Source of the DNA: Heterohyrax brucei | Lineage: Eukaryota; Chordata; Mammalia; Hyracoidea; Procaviidae | NCBI GenBank assembly: GCA_028571685.1 | Contig: CM053152.1 | Span: forward strand, 19,600,001 to 19,664,000 | Direction: 5' to 3' | DNA: 64,000 nucleotides | Notes under the pieces: generated by a model | Told to the model about the DNA's origin: nothing | Database searches by the model: none | What the model saw: the letters and a program-made list of their open reading frames with translations, nothing else | Shown: piece by piece, positions 22,113-34,190 of the stretch | Layout of the letters: every line of letters starts with the position of its first letter | Numbering within the stretch: the first letter of the stretch is position 1 | Position numbers and translations under genes: made by a program

Positions 22113-23800
22113 GTTAAGTGAAAACTTACAAACAAAGTCAATTTGTTGTATCAAACCCCATACAGAGAACTCTGACACTATCTGCTATCCTGGCCCTCTG
22201 ACAGCACACTCATCCCTTCCACTCTGTACTTCCCATATTCATTCAGCGTAGTCCTGTCCCTTCCTCTTAACCTTCCCTTCTCTTTACTACAGGGAAGCTG
22301 CTCCAACAGCCTCATGTCTTACAGTCCCATCCTATTTTTGTCTAAAGAGTTGTCTTTGGTGCTAATGTCAGCTCTAGGGAAGGAGCAAGACTAGGGGCCA
22401 TACTCTTCGGTGACTCTCCAGGGTTTTGAATTATCAAGTCTGGTCTTTTTACAGAATTCTAGATCCGCACTGCTATTTTTCTTCCACTATGTCAGGGAGT
22501 CTGACATTGTATTGCTTCCGGAGGTAGACATTGGAGGTGGCTGGGCACCATCTAGTTACCGTGGTCTCGTGCTGGTGTAGACTCTGGATCATTTGGCCTC
22601 TTCTGTCTCCTGGATTCACATTTTCCTCCTGTCTTTGATGTCCTTTGTTATCCTCTGTTCTGGTAGTATTGGGGCCAACTGGTGCTCCTTGGACACCCTC
22701 ACATAAGTGGTATGCAGACCATTTTCTTAAAAAGTTTAGTTGTGCCAGTTGACCTAGATGGCCCCCAAAAGCATGATCCCCAGGCCTCTACTCTAACCTT
22801 TGAAGTGTTAGGTTGTATACAGGAAATCTTTTAGCTCTTGGTATAGTTCAGCTGTGTTTATCTCCCTTTTAGGGTGTGCTGTCCCTTCCTTCACTTGACT
22901 CAGTTACTATCTAGTACTTACTATCTGAATATCCATATTCCCTCCCCCCCTTCATAATCAACAAAGATTATTTTCTTCTGTGATTAGTCCATTTCCTGGA
23001 GCTTCACAATAATGGTCTCATGCAATATTTTGTCTTTTGTGACTGACTTCATTCAGTATAATGTCTTCCAGATGAGTCTATATTTTCAGGTGCTTCCAAA
23101 GATTGCCATTGTTCTCTATCATTGCATAGTATTCCTCTGAGTGAATATACCATAGTTTATTTATCCATTCTTCTGTTGAAAGACACCTAGGTTGATTCCA
23201 TCTTTTTGCTATTATGGACAGTGCTACAGTGAACACTGGAGTGCATGTATCTGTTCATGTGGCAGCCCTTAGTTCTCTGGAATATAAGTGTTTGATTTTT
23301 AGAAGTTCCATTTATCTTTCTTCTTTTTCTCTTGCATTGTTTGTAACACCTTGAGGTTTTATCCCATTTATTAAGGCTTCATATGTTGTCCTTATTTTTT
23401 CTTCCAAGATCCTTGTTGTTTTAGGTTCAATACTTTGGTCTCTAAACCATTTTGATTTAGTTTTTGTGCATTGTGTGAGATATGGGTTCTGTTTCATTTT
23501 TTTTTTTTGCAGATTGAAATCCAGTTTTGCCAAGACCATTTGCTGAAGAGATTATTTTTTCCCCCAGCTCACAGACCTTAGGACTTTCTGAAATACCAGC
23601 TGCTCATAGGTGGATGGATGGATATTTGGGGTCTCTATCCTGTTCCATTCATCTATGTATCAATTTTTTGTATGGTACCAAATATTTTGAGCAAATAGTA
23701 CAGTATATTATATTTTCTCACCATGCTGGAGTTTGGAAAGACTTGAATCAGAGAGGAGGTATATGTTCAGGTCTTCTCTGCTGAAAACATTCCATTTCCA
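22113..23800 (-). mobile_element. L1-C: minus-strand L1 3' UTR and ORF2 C-terminal region
   Basis: The clearest part is 22985-23760. Its reverse complement encodes the ORF2 C-terminus in the frame at 23312-23539 (FNLQKKKMKQNPYLTQ, KTKSKWFRDQS) and, nearer the left, the tatgctatgatag and actgacttcattcagtataa blocks typical of the ORF2 end. 22113-22700 (gcattttattgtggttaagt) looks like an older L1 3' UTR by family memory. The order within ORF2 jumps near 23290, so there is an internal deletion. Confidence 0.7.
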
Positions 23801-25039
23801 CAAGTCACACTGTGTTTGTTAGTAGGCTGGCTAGATGGTCAGTCCTTTACTTCATGACTGGTTAGTTGCTTTATTTCTATGATCCCCCAGCTTATTGGGG
23901 TTGACTCATGTCTGCTTCCCTAAAGCTTAGCCCAGAAGTGTGAGAGAACAGGGTCCTTCACTAGACACTCGTACTAGCAAGTGTGCACTGAACATATCCC
24001 TTCTAGAACTGTCCTTTCAGTCAGCTACTTAAATTTTATCTCCTTTTTGGTGGGAACATTGCCAAGGTGTCATATAACTCTGCTACATGGTGGTTTACAG
24101 TCCAGCTGTGCTGAGTTGTCCCAGCCTTTGGGGCTCAAACACCCATCTGTGCCTCAAAAAAACCTAGTTTTTCCAATAGAGACCTTCAGGTTTCTGCATC
24201 TCTGTTACCAATTTAAAGCAATATAGCTAAATGTTGAGTTGAAAGCCTTACTCTGGATGTGTCTACCACTTCCTGAAACAGTGATAATCACTGATTTAAT
24301 GGGTGGAGGGGACGCAACTTAAGAAGATATCTCAGAATTGTATCTTGCCATACAGTCTTTTGAACAGACTTAACTGAAGTTCCAAAACTAGCAGAAGGGA
24401 GTTACAATGGAGAGAATAACTCACAACCAATTGCACCTTATCTTCTGGTCCTTCACTTCCAAACTTTATCCCCACCCACAGCTGGTCTATGCCACCCAAA
24501 GTATTCAAGCATCTGTGCATCTAAAAATCAAGCTTATTCATGCCACAAAAAGGAAATCTACCTTTCTGCCCTCTAGTTCAATGTTTACTTCTTCAGTTCT
24601 TATTTTGTGTCCCAGAATAGACCTCTTTTCACCACGAATGCCAAGAGGACCACAACCCCCTTCTTTGAGAGCTAGTGCCCCTCCCAGTCACCCTACCCAT
24701 CAAGCAATTGTTCTGACCCTGTGGCCCTGACAACACTGTCACATTCATCGGATAAACAAATGTCAAAGTCTGAGTTATTCAGTCAAATGGCAGTACATAA
24801 AAGGCATGAGTAGCTTAGCTCACTTTGTCTGCATAATACTCAGATTAGTTTCTACTGAATCTTTCTCCAAATTCAGTAAGTTTCAGAATCTAGTCTCATC
24901 AAGGATTGCTTTTCTATTATCTAACAAGCTTCATTGCCATCTCTGGGTAAAGTCCACCAACTCTCTCCCTGGTCTTTTATCATACCCTCTTCTGCTATAC
25001 TTCCTCCCAGGGCTTTGAACCAGTTAGGACAGTTCTGGT
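23801..25039. other. Unplaced sequence, no gene recognised
   Basis: No repeat or exon that I can support. The plus-strand 107-codon frame at 24407-24730 is the longest but shows no motif and is rich in S/P/L/H without a recognisable pattern. Confidence 0.45.
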
Positions 25040-25300
25040 TCAAACTCCTGCTGAGGATTTGCATTTCTATCAAGTTCCCAGGTGATGTTAATGCTTCTGG
25101 CTCCAAACCAAAGTAAACCACCTGCCATCGAGTCTGACCCTGACACATAGATACCCTACAGGTCAGAGTAGAACTGCCCTAGTGAGTGTCCAAGGAGATT
25201 TGAACTGCCAACATTTTGGTTATCAGACATAACACTTAACTACTACATCACCAGGTTTTCTTGTGGGGCTGGTTAGGGGGACCAATTCTGAGAAGCACTA
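25040..25300 (+). mobile_element. MER5-like hAT element, split by a SINE
   Basis: The 3' half of a MER5-type non-autonomous DNA transposon: gaggatttgcatttctatca, agttcccaggtgatgttaat, then after the SINE ggggaccaattctgagaagc. These phrases follow the MER5A consensus order from memory. The SINE at 25105-25260 interrupts it. Confidence 0.6.
25105..25260 (-). repeat. AfroSINE in MER5-like element
   Basis: Reverse-complement SINE: aaaccaaagtaaaccacctg, ccatcgagtctgaccctgac, agagtagaactgccctagtg, tttgaactgccaacattttg, gttatcagacataacactta, ccaggttttc. Near full length. Confidence 0.85.
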
Positions 25301-25305
25301 GCAGA

Positions 25306-25440
25306 GCAGTGGCTCTCAAAATGTATTATACATAGGAATTACCCAAGGATCTTGTTAAACTGTAAATTCTGATTCTCAGCAGACATTCAAACTGAATGAA
25401 CTGGTTTGAAGCCTGGCTTCTGGCCTACCCAAGAGTTCTT
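25306..25440 (+). mobile_element. Second MER5-like fragment
   Basis: gcagtggctctcaaaatgta, then ggaattacccaaggatcttg and ttctgattctcagcagacat match the 5' half of MER5-type elements. It begins immediately after the first MER5-like element ends, giving two tandem partial copies. Confidence 0.55.
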
Positions 25441-26502
25441 ACCTGTTTTCAATTGAGCACATGTGTGATGATGTCTTTTTAAAGTAAATACCTTAGTCTT
25501 ATTAATGATGTGTTTTTGAAAAATCCAACCCTTATTCATTAAACCTTTGAAGAGAATATTTGCTTTTCTCTGCTAGAAAATGCAGCTAAGAAACATAGTT
25601 TTTCCATCCTCATGACCTAGAAGCAGTGAGTGAAACTAAAAGCATTAATCATTCTGCGGAGGCAGCCACAGTAAGATGAGCCAGAAGATAATATCTGATA
25701 ACTGGGCTGCACATGATGCCCTAAGTGTCACTTATACCCTGGAAAGCCTCTGACTCCCACCCAAGGATTTTGTCAGGAATAACCTTTGCAATGGTGTGAC
25801 TTGCTATTGACAAGCAGTGAACTGATAAGAGCCAAGACCCACTAATGACATTTTACCTTTATGATTCACGTCCAATTGACAAAAGGTCCTTAACTTTCCA
25901 TGAGTAAGAACACACAAAACAGACAGAGTTGGTCATGACTTTAGTGGGTTTATTTTACTTGTGACAAGCAAAGGGAGTCAGTGAAAGACCAAGCCTCTTT
26001 AAAAAGTAACTCATCTAGGGTAGCAAAGCAGGAATTCCTACGTGAGGGCTATGGTAAATAGGTTATGCATATTTAAGCAGTTTCTAGCAAAGGAGTAGAT
26101 TGTTCTCAGAAAAGGCAAGCCTTACTATAATGGGGTGACCACATATCTTCTTCAAGATGGAGTTTCTTTGGCACTGCTGTGCATGTTCATTATTGGTTTT
26201 GTGATTGAGACTTTGGTTTGAATCCTCTGAGCAGGTCTCAGCTTGCTTATGTTCCCAGTGGGAGGTCAGGTAGCGGTTACCTCTGTCCAAACTGTGCATG
26301 ACTGGCACTTAGTTTCTTGAAAGAAAAATAACTTAGGGAGAACAAAGAAAGTGAGGATGTGGGCATGAGAAAAGCAACCTGGGAGGAAAAAAGAGAAAAC
26401 TTGTTAATGTAATAACTATCACATATTAAGAAATAAGAGGTCCAGTATATTTTTATCAACCAATTTCTAGTCAAACTTACCTTTCTCAACCTGACTTCCA
26501 TG
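25441..26502. other. Unplaced sequence, no gene recognised
   Basis: No repeat or exon that I can place with confidence. Confidence 0.45.
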
Positions 26503-26572
26503 ACCCAGTCCAGTTGCCGCTGAGTTGATTCTGACTCAGATGACCCCATGTGTGTCAGAATACAACTGTAAT
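26503..26572 (-). repeat. Truncated AfroSINE abutting L1-D
   Basis: The segment tgacccagtccagttgccgc, tgagttgattctgactcaga, tgaccccatgtgtgtcagaa is the reverse complement of the 3' half of an AfroSINE variant with gtgtgtcagagtagaactgt in its body. It stops where the L1-D 5' end starts and does not resume beyond the L1. Confidence 0.65.
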
Positions 26573-26928
26573 CAGGAGGTGGAGTCAAGATGGTGGACTA
26601 AATGCATGCCTCCCTAAATTCCTCTTGAAACCAAGACTTGAAATGATAATTAAATAGAGCTTTCTGGACACCTAGTGAGCCCTGGGATGGGGCATAGGGC
26701 TGTGAATTTGGACTTCATACCACTGAATGCAAAATCTCCTCTCTATCACTGACCCCACTCTTGGCAAGCAGAGGCTTGCACAGACCAAAGACAGCCTAGA
26801 GAAACAAATGTGGTCCATCTTCACAGCATTTCTCCTAGCCTCTACTGATGTACATGAAGCCCAAAAAGCAACAAATGTTGGAGAAGATGGTAACCTGGCA
26901 ATCACCCATGGCATCGGAAGGCCTCTGA

Positions 26929-27796
26929 AAGAAACCATCTCAGAACTTCCCAGACGAAGAAGCTTTTCTGAAACTATCAGAAGATGAATACAAAAGGATT
27001 ATATATAGAGTCCTCCTAGACCCTATACAAAATGCAGCACGGCAAAACAAAAAATTAAGCAAGCTGTTCGATCTAATGGAATATCAGTACTCGGAAATCC
27101 TACAGATCAAGAGCAAAATCAAAGACATAGAAACTTCAATTCAAATCCAAGAAAACAGAATGGAACAAACGGAAAAGAGAATTTCTGATTCAGACAAAGC
27201 TATTGACTCCATCAGCTATGAGGAGAAATCAGAAAAAAGAAACAAGAAAAATGAAGAAGCATTAAGAAGCATGTGGGACTCTATTAAGAGGAACAACTTA
27301 CGACTGATTTGAGTTTCTGAACAGGGTGAGACACCTGAAAATGCAGAGTATTGTGGCTGAGCTGCTGACAGAAAACTTCCCAGAAATTATGAAAGGAGAG
27401 AATACAGGTATCTAAGATCCCCATCAAACACCACTCAATATAGATCTCAATAGAAAGACTTGAAGACATTATAATCAAGCTTAACAAAATGAAACATAAG
27501 CAGAAACATTTAAAGGCAGCAAGACTCAAAGTGAAGCTAACATCAGAGGGAAACCCTGTAGGCTTTCATTGGATTTCTCAGCAGAAATGATGCTGGCAAA
27601 GAGACAGTGGCATGACATATTCAAAGCCTTGAAGGAGAAGAACTTCCAACCGACAATTACATATCCTGCAAAACTATTTTTCAAATATGAAAATGAAATG
27701 ACGATCTTTGCAGATAAACAGAAACTCAGAGACTTTGTAAAAAGCAAACCAAAGCTACAAGAAATACTGAAAGAATCTCTTGAGTTGGAAGGTTAA
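26929..27796 (+). pseudogene. L1-D ORF1p remnant
   Basis: ORF1p is the trimeric single-stranded nucleic-acid-binding protein of the L1 particle. The frame at 26929-27312 has NFPDEEAFLKLSEDEYKR, then a coiled coil with regular heptads (LFDLMEYQYSEILQIKSKIK and onward to KRISD) and NKKNEEALRSMWDS, typical of the end of the coil. A TGA at 27310-27312 (normally within the LTGVPEQ area) stops it and a frame change follows. The C-terminal domain is readable at 27569-27796 (MMLAKRQWHDIFKALKEKNF, then ITYPAKLFFKYENEM). The start codon is lost because an in-frame TGA lies at 26926-26928. Confidence 0.85.
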
Positions 27797-28225
27797 AACC
27801 ACTACTTTATGTTTTAGAAGGACACATTATCCAGAATCCGACTTAGTTAGATAAGGCTTCAAACACAATCAAAGCTATAATAGTGAAAGAAACGAGCTAG
27901 TGATCATATCATGTAAACGATGATGTCATCATATTAAAGAGGGATGTACTACAGTCGTTATAGTCCTTCCAGATGGAGAGGAAGTTGACAAGACTGGTAG
28001 CAATTAAAATTGGGTTTATATATAGTTTATTAAGTGGGATCATACAGGCAGCCATCAAGCACAATAAAGAAGCAACATAGCATATCAAGAAATGTAACAC
28101 AGGAGTCTCAACAACCACAAAACCATCTCTGAAAAAAGTGACAAATTAACTCACAAATAAGAGGTCGCAGTACAGATTAATAAGAACAACAGAGAAAACA
28201 TCAATACAAAAATAAACATATCACA
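27797..28225 (+). other. L1-D inter-ORF spacer
   Basis: A 430-bp spacer between ORF1 and ORF2. L1-E has one of the same length (56533-56961) with matching sequence such as taagaacaacagagaaaaca just before ORF2. The long spacer seems a trait of this L1 lineage. Confidence 0.7.
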
Positions 28226-31200
28226 ATGGCAGCACTGAACACATACCTATCGATAATTACATTGGACGTGAATAGGCTGAATGTTCCAGTAAAGAGACAT
28301 CAAGTGACATCTTGAGTCAAAAGACATGACCCATCTATATGTTGCCTTCAAGAAACTCACCTTAGACTTAAAGATAGGAACAAACTGCAAAGTAAAGGAT
28401 GGAAGAATAAATATCAATCCAACAATAAACAAAGAAGAGCAGATGTGGCAATTCTAATCTCAGATAAAATCGATTTGAATGTGAAATCCAGCATCGTGGA
28501 CAAGGATGGACACTATTTATTGCTGAAAGGTTCAATAAACAAGCAGGACTTAAAAATATTAAATATTTATGCACCTAATACTAGAGCACCTAAATACGTC
28601 AAGGAAACATTGACTACACTCATGAAGGAGATAGATCACTCTTCAATAATAGTGGGAGACTTCAACACTCCACTTTCACTATTGGACAGATTGTCTAGAA
28701 AAAAGCTCAGTAAAGGCACAGAAGACCTTATTGCCACAATTAACCAAGTAGACCTCGTTGACATATACAGAACTTTCTATCTATCAGCTGACAAGTACAC
28801 CTTCTTCTCCAGTACACATGAAACATTCTCTAGAATAGACTATGTATTAGGACATAAAGCAATTCTCAACAAAATCCATACTATTGAATTAATGCAAAGC
28901 ATCTTCTCCGATCATAAAGCCATAAAAGTTGAAATTAATAGCAGAAAAAGCACAGATATAAACTGGAACTCATGGAAACTGAACAACACCTTGCTCAAAA
29001 AATCACAGGTTATAGAAGAAATCAAGGATGAAAGAAAGAAGTTTATGGATTCCAACGAGAATGAAAACACTTCCTACCAGAAGCTACGGGATACAGCCAA
29101 AGCAGTGCTCACAGGTCAGTTTATCTCTATAAATGCACACATCCAGAAAAAAGAAAGCACCTAAACCAAAGAATTAACCTTATAGCTTGAACAAATAGAG
29201 ACAGAACAACAGAGGACCCCTCAGACACCAAAAGATCATAAAGATTAGACACAACTAAATCAACTGGAGAATAGAAGAACAATTGAAAAAATTGGAAAGA
29301 CCAAAAGCTGGTTTTTGGAAAAGAGCAACAAAATTGACAAATCATTGGCTAAACTTACTAAAGAAAAACAGGAAACAAATAACCCAAAGAAGAAATGAGA
29401 GAGGAGTTGTCACAACAGATCCAACGGAAATAAAAAATATCATAACAGAATGCTATGCAAGACTGAACACATAAAAAATTTGAAAACTTGGAGGAAATGG
29501 ACAAATTCCTAGATTAATATCACCTGCGAAAATTATCACAAGGTGAAGCAGAACAACTGAATAAACCCATTACAAAGGAAGAGTTGGAAAAAGTCAGCAA
29601 AAAACTGCCAACCAAAAAAAGCTCGGGCCTAGATGCCTTCACTACAGAATTCTACCAAGCTTTTACAGAAGAATTAACTCCGATACAACTGAGAGTATTT
29701 CACAACATAGAAAGGGATGGAATACTCTCAAATTCATTCTGTGAAGTGAACATAAACCTGATGCCAAACTCAAGGAAAGGCCCAACAAAAAAGGAGAACT
29801 ATAGACCAATACCACTCATGAACCTAGATGCAAAAATCTTCAACAAAATAATTGCCAATAGAATTCAACAACATATCAAAAAAATAATTCATCATGACCA
29901 AGTTGGAACCATATCAGGGACACAAGGCTGGTTCAATATCAGAAAAATAATTAATGTGATCAACAACATAAATAACACGAAAGACAAGAATCACCCGATT
30001 TTGTCAATTGATGTAGAAAAGGCATTTGATAAAGTCCAACACCCATTCATCCTAAAAACTCTCAGCAACATAGGAATAGAAGGAGAATTCCTCAATGCAA
30101 TAAGGGCCATTTATACAAAGCCAACTGCCTACATCATCCTGAATGAAGAGAGACTGAAACAATTCCCCTTGAGAATGGGAACTAGATGAGGATGCCCCCT
30201 CTCACCTCTCCTATTCAACACTGTACTGGAAGGTCTAAGAACAATTAGACAAGACCAAGAAATAAAAGACATCTGCATCAGCAGAGAAGAAGGAAAAATC
30301 TCCCTATTTGCAGATGATACTATTGTATATGCAAAGAATCCTGAAGAATCCATAGGGAAACCACTCAAACTGATAGAAGAGTTCGGCAAAGTCTCAGGAT
30401 ACAAGGTAAACATAAGTAAATCAGTGGGATTCCTCTATACCAGCAATGGGATTGCTGAAGAAGAAATCACCAAATCAATACCATTTTCTATAGCCCCCAA
30501 GAAGATAAAATACCTAGGAATAAATCTAACCAGAGAAATAGCAGATCTTTACAAAGAGAACTACAAAATCTTCCTACAGGAAACTAAGAGAGACTTACAT
30601 AAATGGAGAAGACTACCCTGCTCATGGATAGGAAGGCTTAACATTGTGAAAATGTCTATTTTACCCAAAGCAATATACTCATACAATGCAATCTCAGTAT
30701 AAATTCCTGTGACTTTCTTAAGGAGATGGAGAAACAAATCATCAATTTTGTTTGGAAAGGGAGGAAGCCCCAGTTTAAGTACAGCACTACTGAAGAAGAA
30801 GAAAACACTGAGAGGCCTCTCACTGTCCTAGTTTAGAAGCTATTACACTGCCACAGTTGTCAAAACAGCCTGGTACTTGTACAAAAACAGACAGATAGAT
30901 GCAACTAGGTTCATCATAGATGATCACCATCTGGATGAGACCCCAGAGATGACACCATCGTCCTATGAACAGTTGATATTCAACAAAGGCCCTAAGACAT
31001 TAAACTGGGTTAAAGCAACCTCTTCAACAAGTGGTGATGGCAAAATTGGATATCCATCTGCAAAAAACTGAAACAATATCCATATCTCACACCTTACAGA
31101 AAAATCAACTCAAACTGGATAAAAGACCTGAATATCACATCTAAAACGATAAAGCTCGTCCAAGAAGAAATAGGATCAACAATGGAAGTTTTGATACATA

Positions 31201-32005
31201 ACGTAGACAGATCTCCAAATCTGACAAAGCATAATCAACAGAAGAGAAAATAGACAAATTGGAACTTCTAAGAATCAAACATTTTTGCTCATCCAAAGAT
31301 TTCATCAAAAGAATTAAAAGACCACCTACAGAATGGGAAAAAATATTTGGCAACTATATATCAGAGCTCCCTAATCTACAGGGTACTACAAAATAACAAA
31401 AAGAAAAAGATAAATAATCCAACTGGGTGATGAGCAGAGGAGATAGTCAGACAAAAAACACATGCAGACATGCTCATGATCATTAGCTATTAATGAAATT
31501 CATATCAAAACTACAATGAGATACCATCTCACCCCAACAAGGTTGGCCATGATCCAAAAATGAAAAAAACAACAAATGCTGGAGTGGTTGTGAAGAAATT
31601 TAAACTCTCCTGTACTCTTTGTGGGATTGCAAAATAGCACAACTTCTCTGGAAAGCAATCTGGTGCTTCCTTAAAAAGCTGGAAATAGATTTATCATTTG
31701 ACCCAGTAATTCTACTACTAGGAATATATCCTACACAATCAACGCCATTCACACCAACTGATACACGCACATGAATGTTTATCCCAACACAGTCAACAAG
31801 AGTGAAAAGATGGAATCAATATAGATGACCAACAACAGAGGAACGGATAGGTCAACTATAGTATATATACTCAACAGAACACTACACAATGATAAGGAAC
31901 AATGATGATTTTAGGAAACATTTCATAACCTGGTTTCAGTTAGAAGACTTCATGTTGCATGAAAGTAGTCAATGACAAAAGGACAAATATTGTATGAGAC
32001 CTCTG
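28226..32005 (+). pseudogene. L1-D ORF2p remnant (endonuclease, RT, C-terminal domain)
   Basis: ORF2p nicks target DNA and reverse transcribes the L1 RNA. The frame opens at ATG 28226. Codon 30 is TGA (28313-28315), where tryptophan is expected. Downstream the endonuclease is open to 29164 and keeps its signature residues: CCLQETHL (Glu), NIYAPN (Tyr), GDFNTPL (Asp and Asn), SRIDYVLGH and SDHKAI (Asp/His). The RT begins in another frame at 29584. Motif A is [12 protein letters not shown] near 30004-30040, a TGA at 30187-30189 sits in the [13 protein letters not shown] motif, and motif C is FADDT at 30307-30321 (Asp pair kept, M changed to T). The frame ends at 30702. Further pieces continue to the ORF2 end near 32005. 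Confidence 0.9.
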
Positions 32006-32996
32006 CAGTAAGACCTTAAAAACAGACTCATACAAGAGTGGGGTAGGAGGGAAGGAGAGAGTGGTGTATAGAATAGATAGTTGATAGAAGTTTGGTTGGG
32101 TGAAATCTTTGACAGCACATGTTAGAAAGAAAATCACTTTCAACCGGATTTCAGCATAATGTGGTTGCTCTTCCCATCTTAACCCAATATTGCAAGGACA
32201 GAGTAGCTGGGGTGGGGGGCTAGGGACCATGCTCTGAGGGGAAATTGAGACCGACTGGCACAACTAGAGTTTTGCTAAGAGAGTTTTCTTCACCTCACAT
32301 TGGTGAGTAGCACCTGGGGTCTTAAAGCTGCCAAGCTGCCGTCTGAGATACAACAAATGCTCCCAACTCAACAGGAATGGATGATCACCAAGAACCAAAA
32401 TGACACTGGGCAAAGAGAACCCAGGAGACAGAAACACCCTTGTGAGTGGGGGACTACATCGACATGTGACTGGAAGACCAGATGGTGCCCAGCCACCACC
32501 AGCGATACCCATGATGGGGCTCACAAAGTTGAGTCCCACTGGTAACACAAGAATAAAAAGGTGTGCTCCCTGAGATCTCCACTAAAGGACTGCAACTGAT
32601 AGTCCAGGGGCCTCAGGGTTCCCCTGGGAGGTTGGCCCCTGGCCTTGATGCTGCCCCTGTCCATAAATCAAAACGGAGATCAACTCTTCGGACAGCAAAG
32701 GATTGGACGTGATGATACAGAGTGACCTTATTGTGTGTGCACATTATGGTTCTATGCATCTATAGGATGTCATCCTGCTGACCTCTTAATGTAGGCAGGT
32801 GAGAGGGTGGAGAGGAGGGGGTAGGAGATTTTTAGAAGGATATGACATGTATGGAACAGAGAGAAAGAGTGTGCTGGCACCAGGCAGGGAGAGCAGTGGG
32901 AGCTGCACATAGGTGGGCATGCAAATTTATATGGGAACGTACATTTTCTTTCACTCAATCATAGTAATAAACAAACAAAATAAATAAATAAAATAT
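32006..32996 (+). other. L1-D 3' UTR
   Basis: Nearly 1 kb, homologous to 42000-42315 and to the last part of L1-A (4370-5343). It has the G-rich purine patch of this family at 32039-32065 (tggggtaggagggaaggaga) and ends with aataaa repeats. Minus-strand frames here (31940-32263, 32264-32548) are antisense shadows. Confidence 0.8.
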
Positions 32997-34040
32997 GTTG
33001 TATTGACTCAGACTATATACTGAGTGAGACAAAGAAGGGTACAATGGAGAAATATAGTATTTGTTCAGTCTACCTGGTTGGGACAAAGAAGAGGGTAGGT
33101 CACATCAGAAGAAAAAAAAATATTCTCACTATCAAATCCTTTGCATTTTGTCCAAGGAGAGATAAAATGAGACGTGGAAGTGTCTCTCAGTGTGGCCTGC
33201 TATCTAGGCAAAATAAGTAAAGTTGTTCAGGTAAGCAGCAAACTGCTATTAAAAACATGTTCTTCTATGTGCTTAATGATATCCTAAAAAGTTTATTTTT
33301 GTTGTCTCATTTGAGATCGTTCTACTCTTGGAACAGGTTGTTCACACCAGACCCAGCTTTGACTCTCTTACTGGAAGCAGCAGGAATTCCAGTTGGAAAC
33401 TAAAAGCATCACTTCGGGCATCTTAGGCAAGTTATTAGCAGATACTGTTGTGATGTGAAAGACTTGATACTTAGCCGGAGCAGTGATTCCTAATCCTTTA
33501 AAATTATAACCTCACACTGAAGCATAGCTGAAAAGTTCAGGGAGTTGTGAGTCTAAGTTAATGGTATTGAACCAATACAGTGAAAGAGAGAATGGTAACA
33601 CAACATGAGGAACGCAGCAAAATGTCATTGAACTGTAAATGTAGAAATTGTTGAATGGGTGTATGACCTGTTGTGCATATTTTCACCAATAATGAAATAA
33701 AATAAACTACCTATGAGAATCTGAAGAAAATTATAAATTCTCACCTCGGAACACTACATGTATGCCCAAACATGTCTCATACCACCTTTTCAAGATAGCA
33801 AGAATCCATGATATTTATGATAGACAAATGATTGCATCTTGATTTGACTATGCAAGGGTTCATAAGGCCCTGTGCCCTGTAACACTGATTTTGTAAGTTC
33901 TTGAATCAACTCTAGACCTTCTCTAGTTTAAAATACTAACTTACCTTCTAGATCTTTTGGAACTTGGAGTAAGGGAAGGGAGGAAGAAAAAAGAGAATAA
34001 ATCAGGCTATTAAGGAGAATATTTTATTTTGATGGTTATA
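32997..34040. other. Unplaced sequence, no gene recognised
   Basis: No repeat or exon that I can support. Confidence 0.5.
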
Positions 34041-34190
34041 GAAACCCTGGTGGTGCAGTGGTTAGGTACTCTGACTACAAATCAAAAGGTTAGCAGTTTG
34101 AATCTGCCAGGCACTCCTTGAAAACTCTATAGAACTGTATCCTGTAGAGTTGTTATGAGTCAGAATCAACTCAACAGTGTAGGGTTATGG
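34041..34190 (+). repeat. AfroSINE
   Basis: gaaaccctggtggtgcagtg, gttaggtactctgactacaa, aaaggttagcagtttgaatc, cactccttgaaaactctata, gagttgttatgagtcagaat, caactcaacagtgtagggtt. A complete, fairly well preserved copy. Confidence 0.92.

Larger units (their letters stand above)
26573..32996 (+). mobile_element. L1-D: structurally near-complete LINE-1
   Basis: About 6.4 kb in plus orientation. The 5' end is ggaggtggagtcaagatggt (the same start as 40099 and about 54957). A short 5' UTR is followed by ORF1 (26929-27796), a 430-bp inter-ORF gap, ORF2 (28226 to about 32005), a 3' UTR of nearly 1 kb and an A-rich end with repeated aataaa. Both ORFs carry stops and frameshifts, so it is dead, but domain order is complete. 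I could not find a convincing target-site duplication. Confidence 0.9.

Noticed and set aside
24407..24730. 107-codon plus-strand frame as a possible host gene
   Set aside because: No motif, no recognisable family, no signal of exon structure. Frames of this length are expected by chance in 64 kb.
26531..33014. tgactcaga near both ends of L1-D as a target-site duplication
   Set aside because: The left copy lies 35 bases inside the SINE, not next to the L1 5' end, and the right copy is about 8 bases past the tail. Positions do not fit an insertion duplication.
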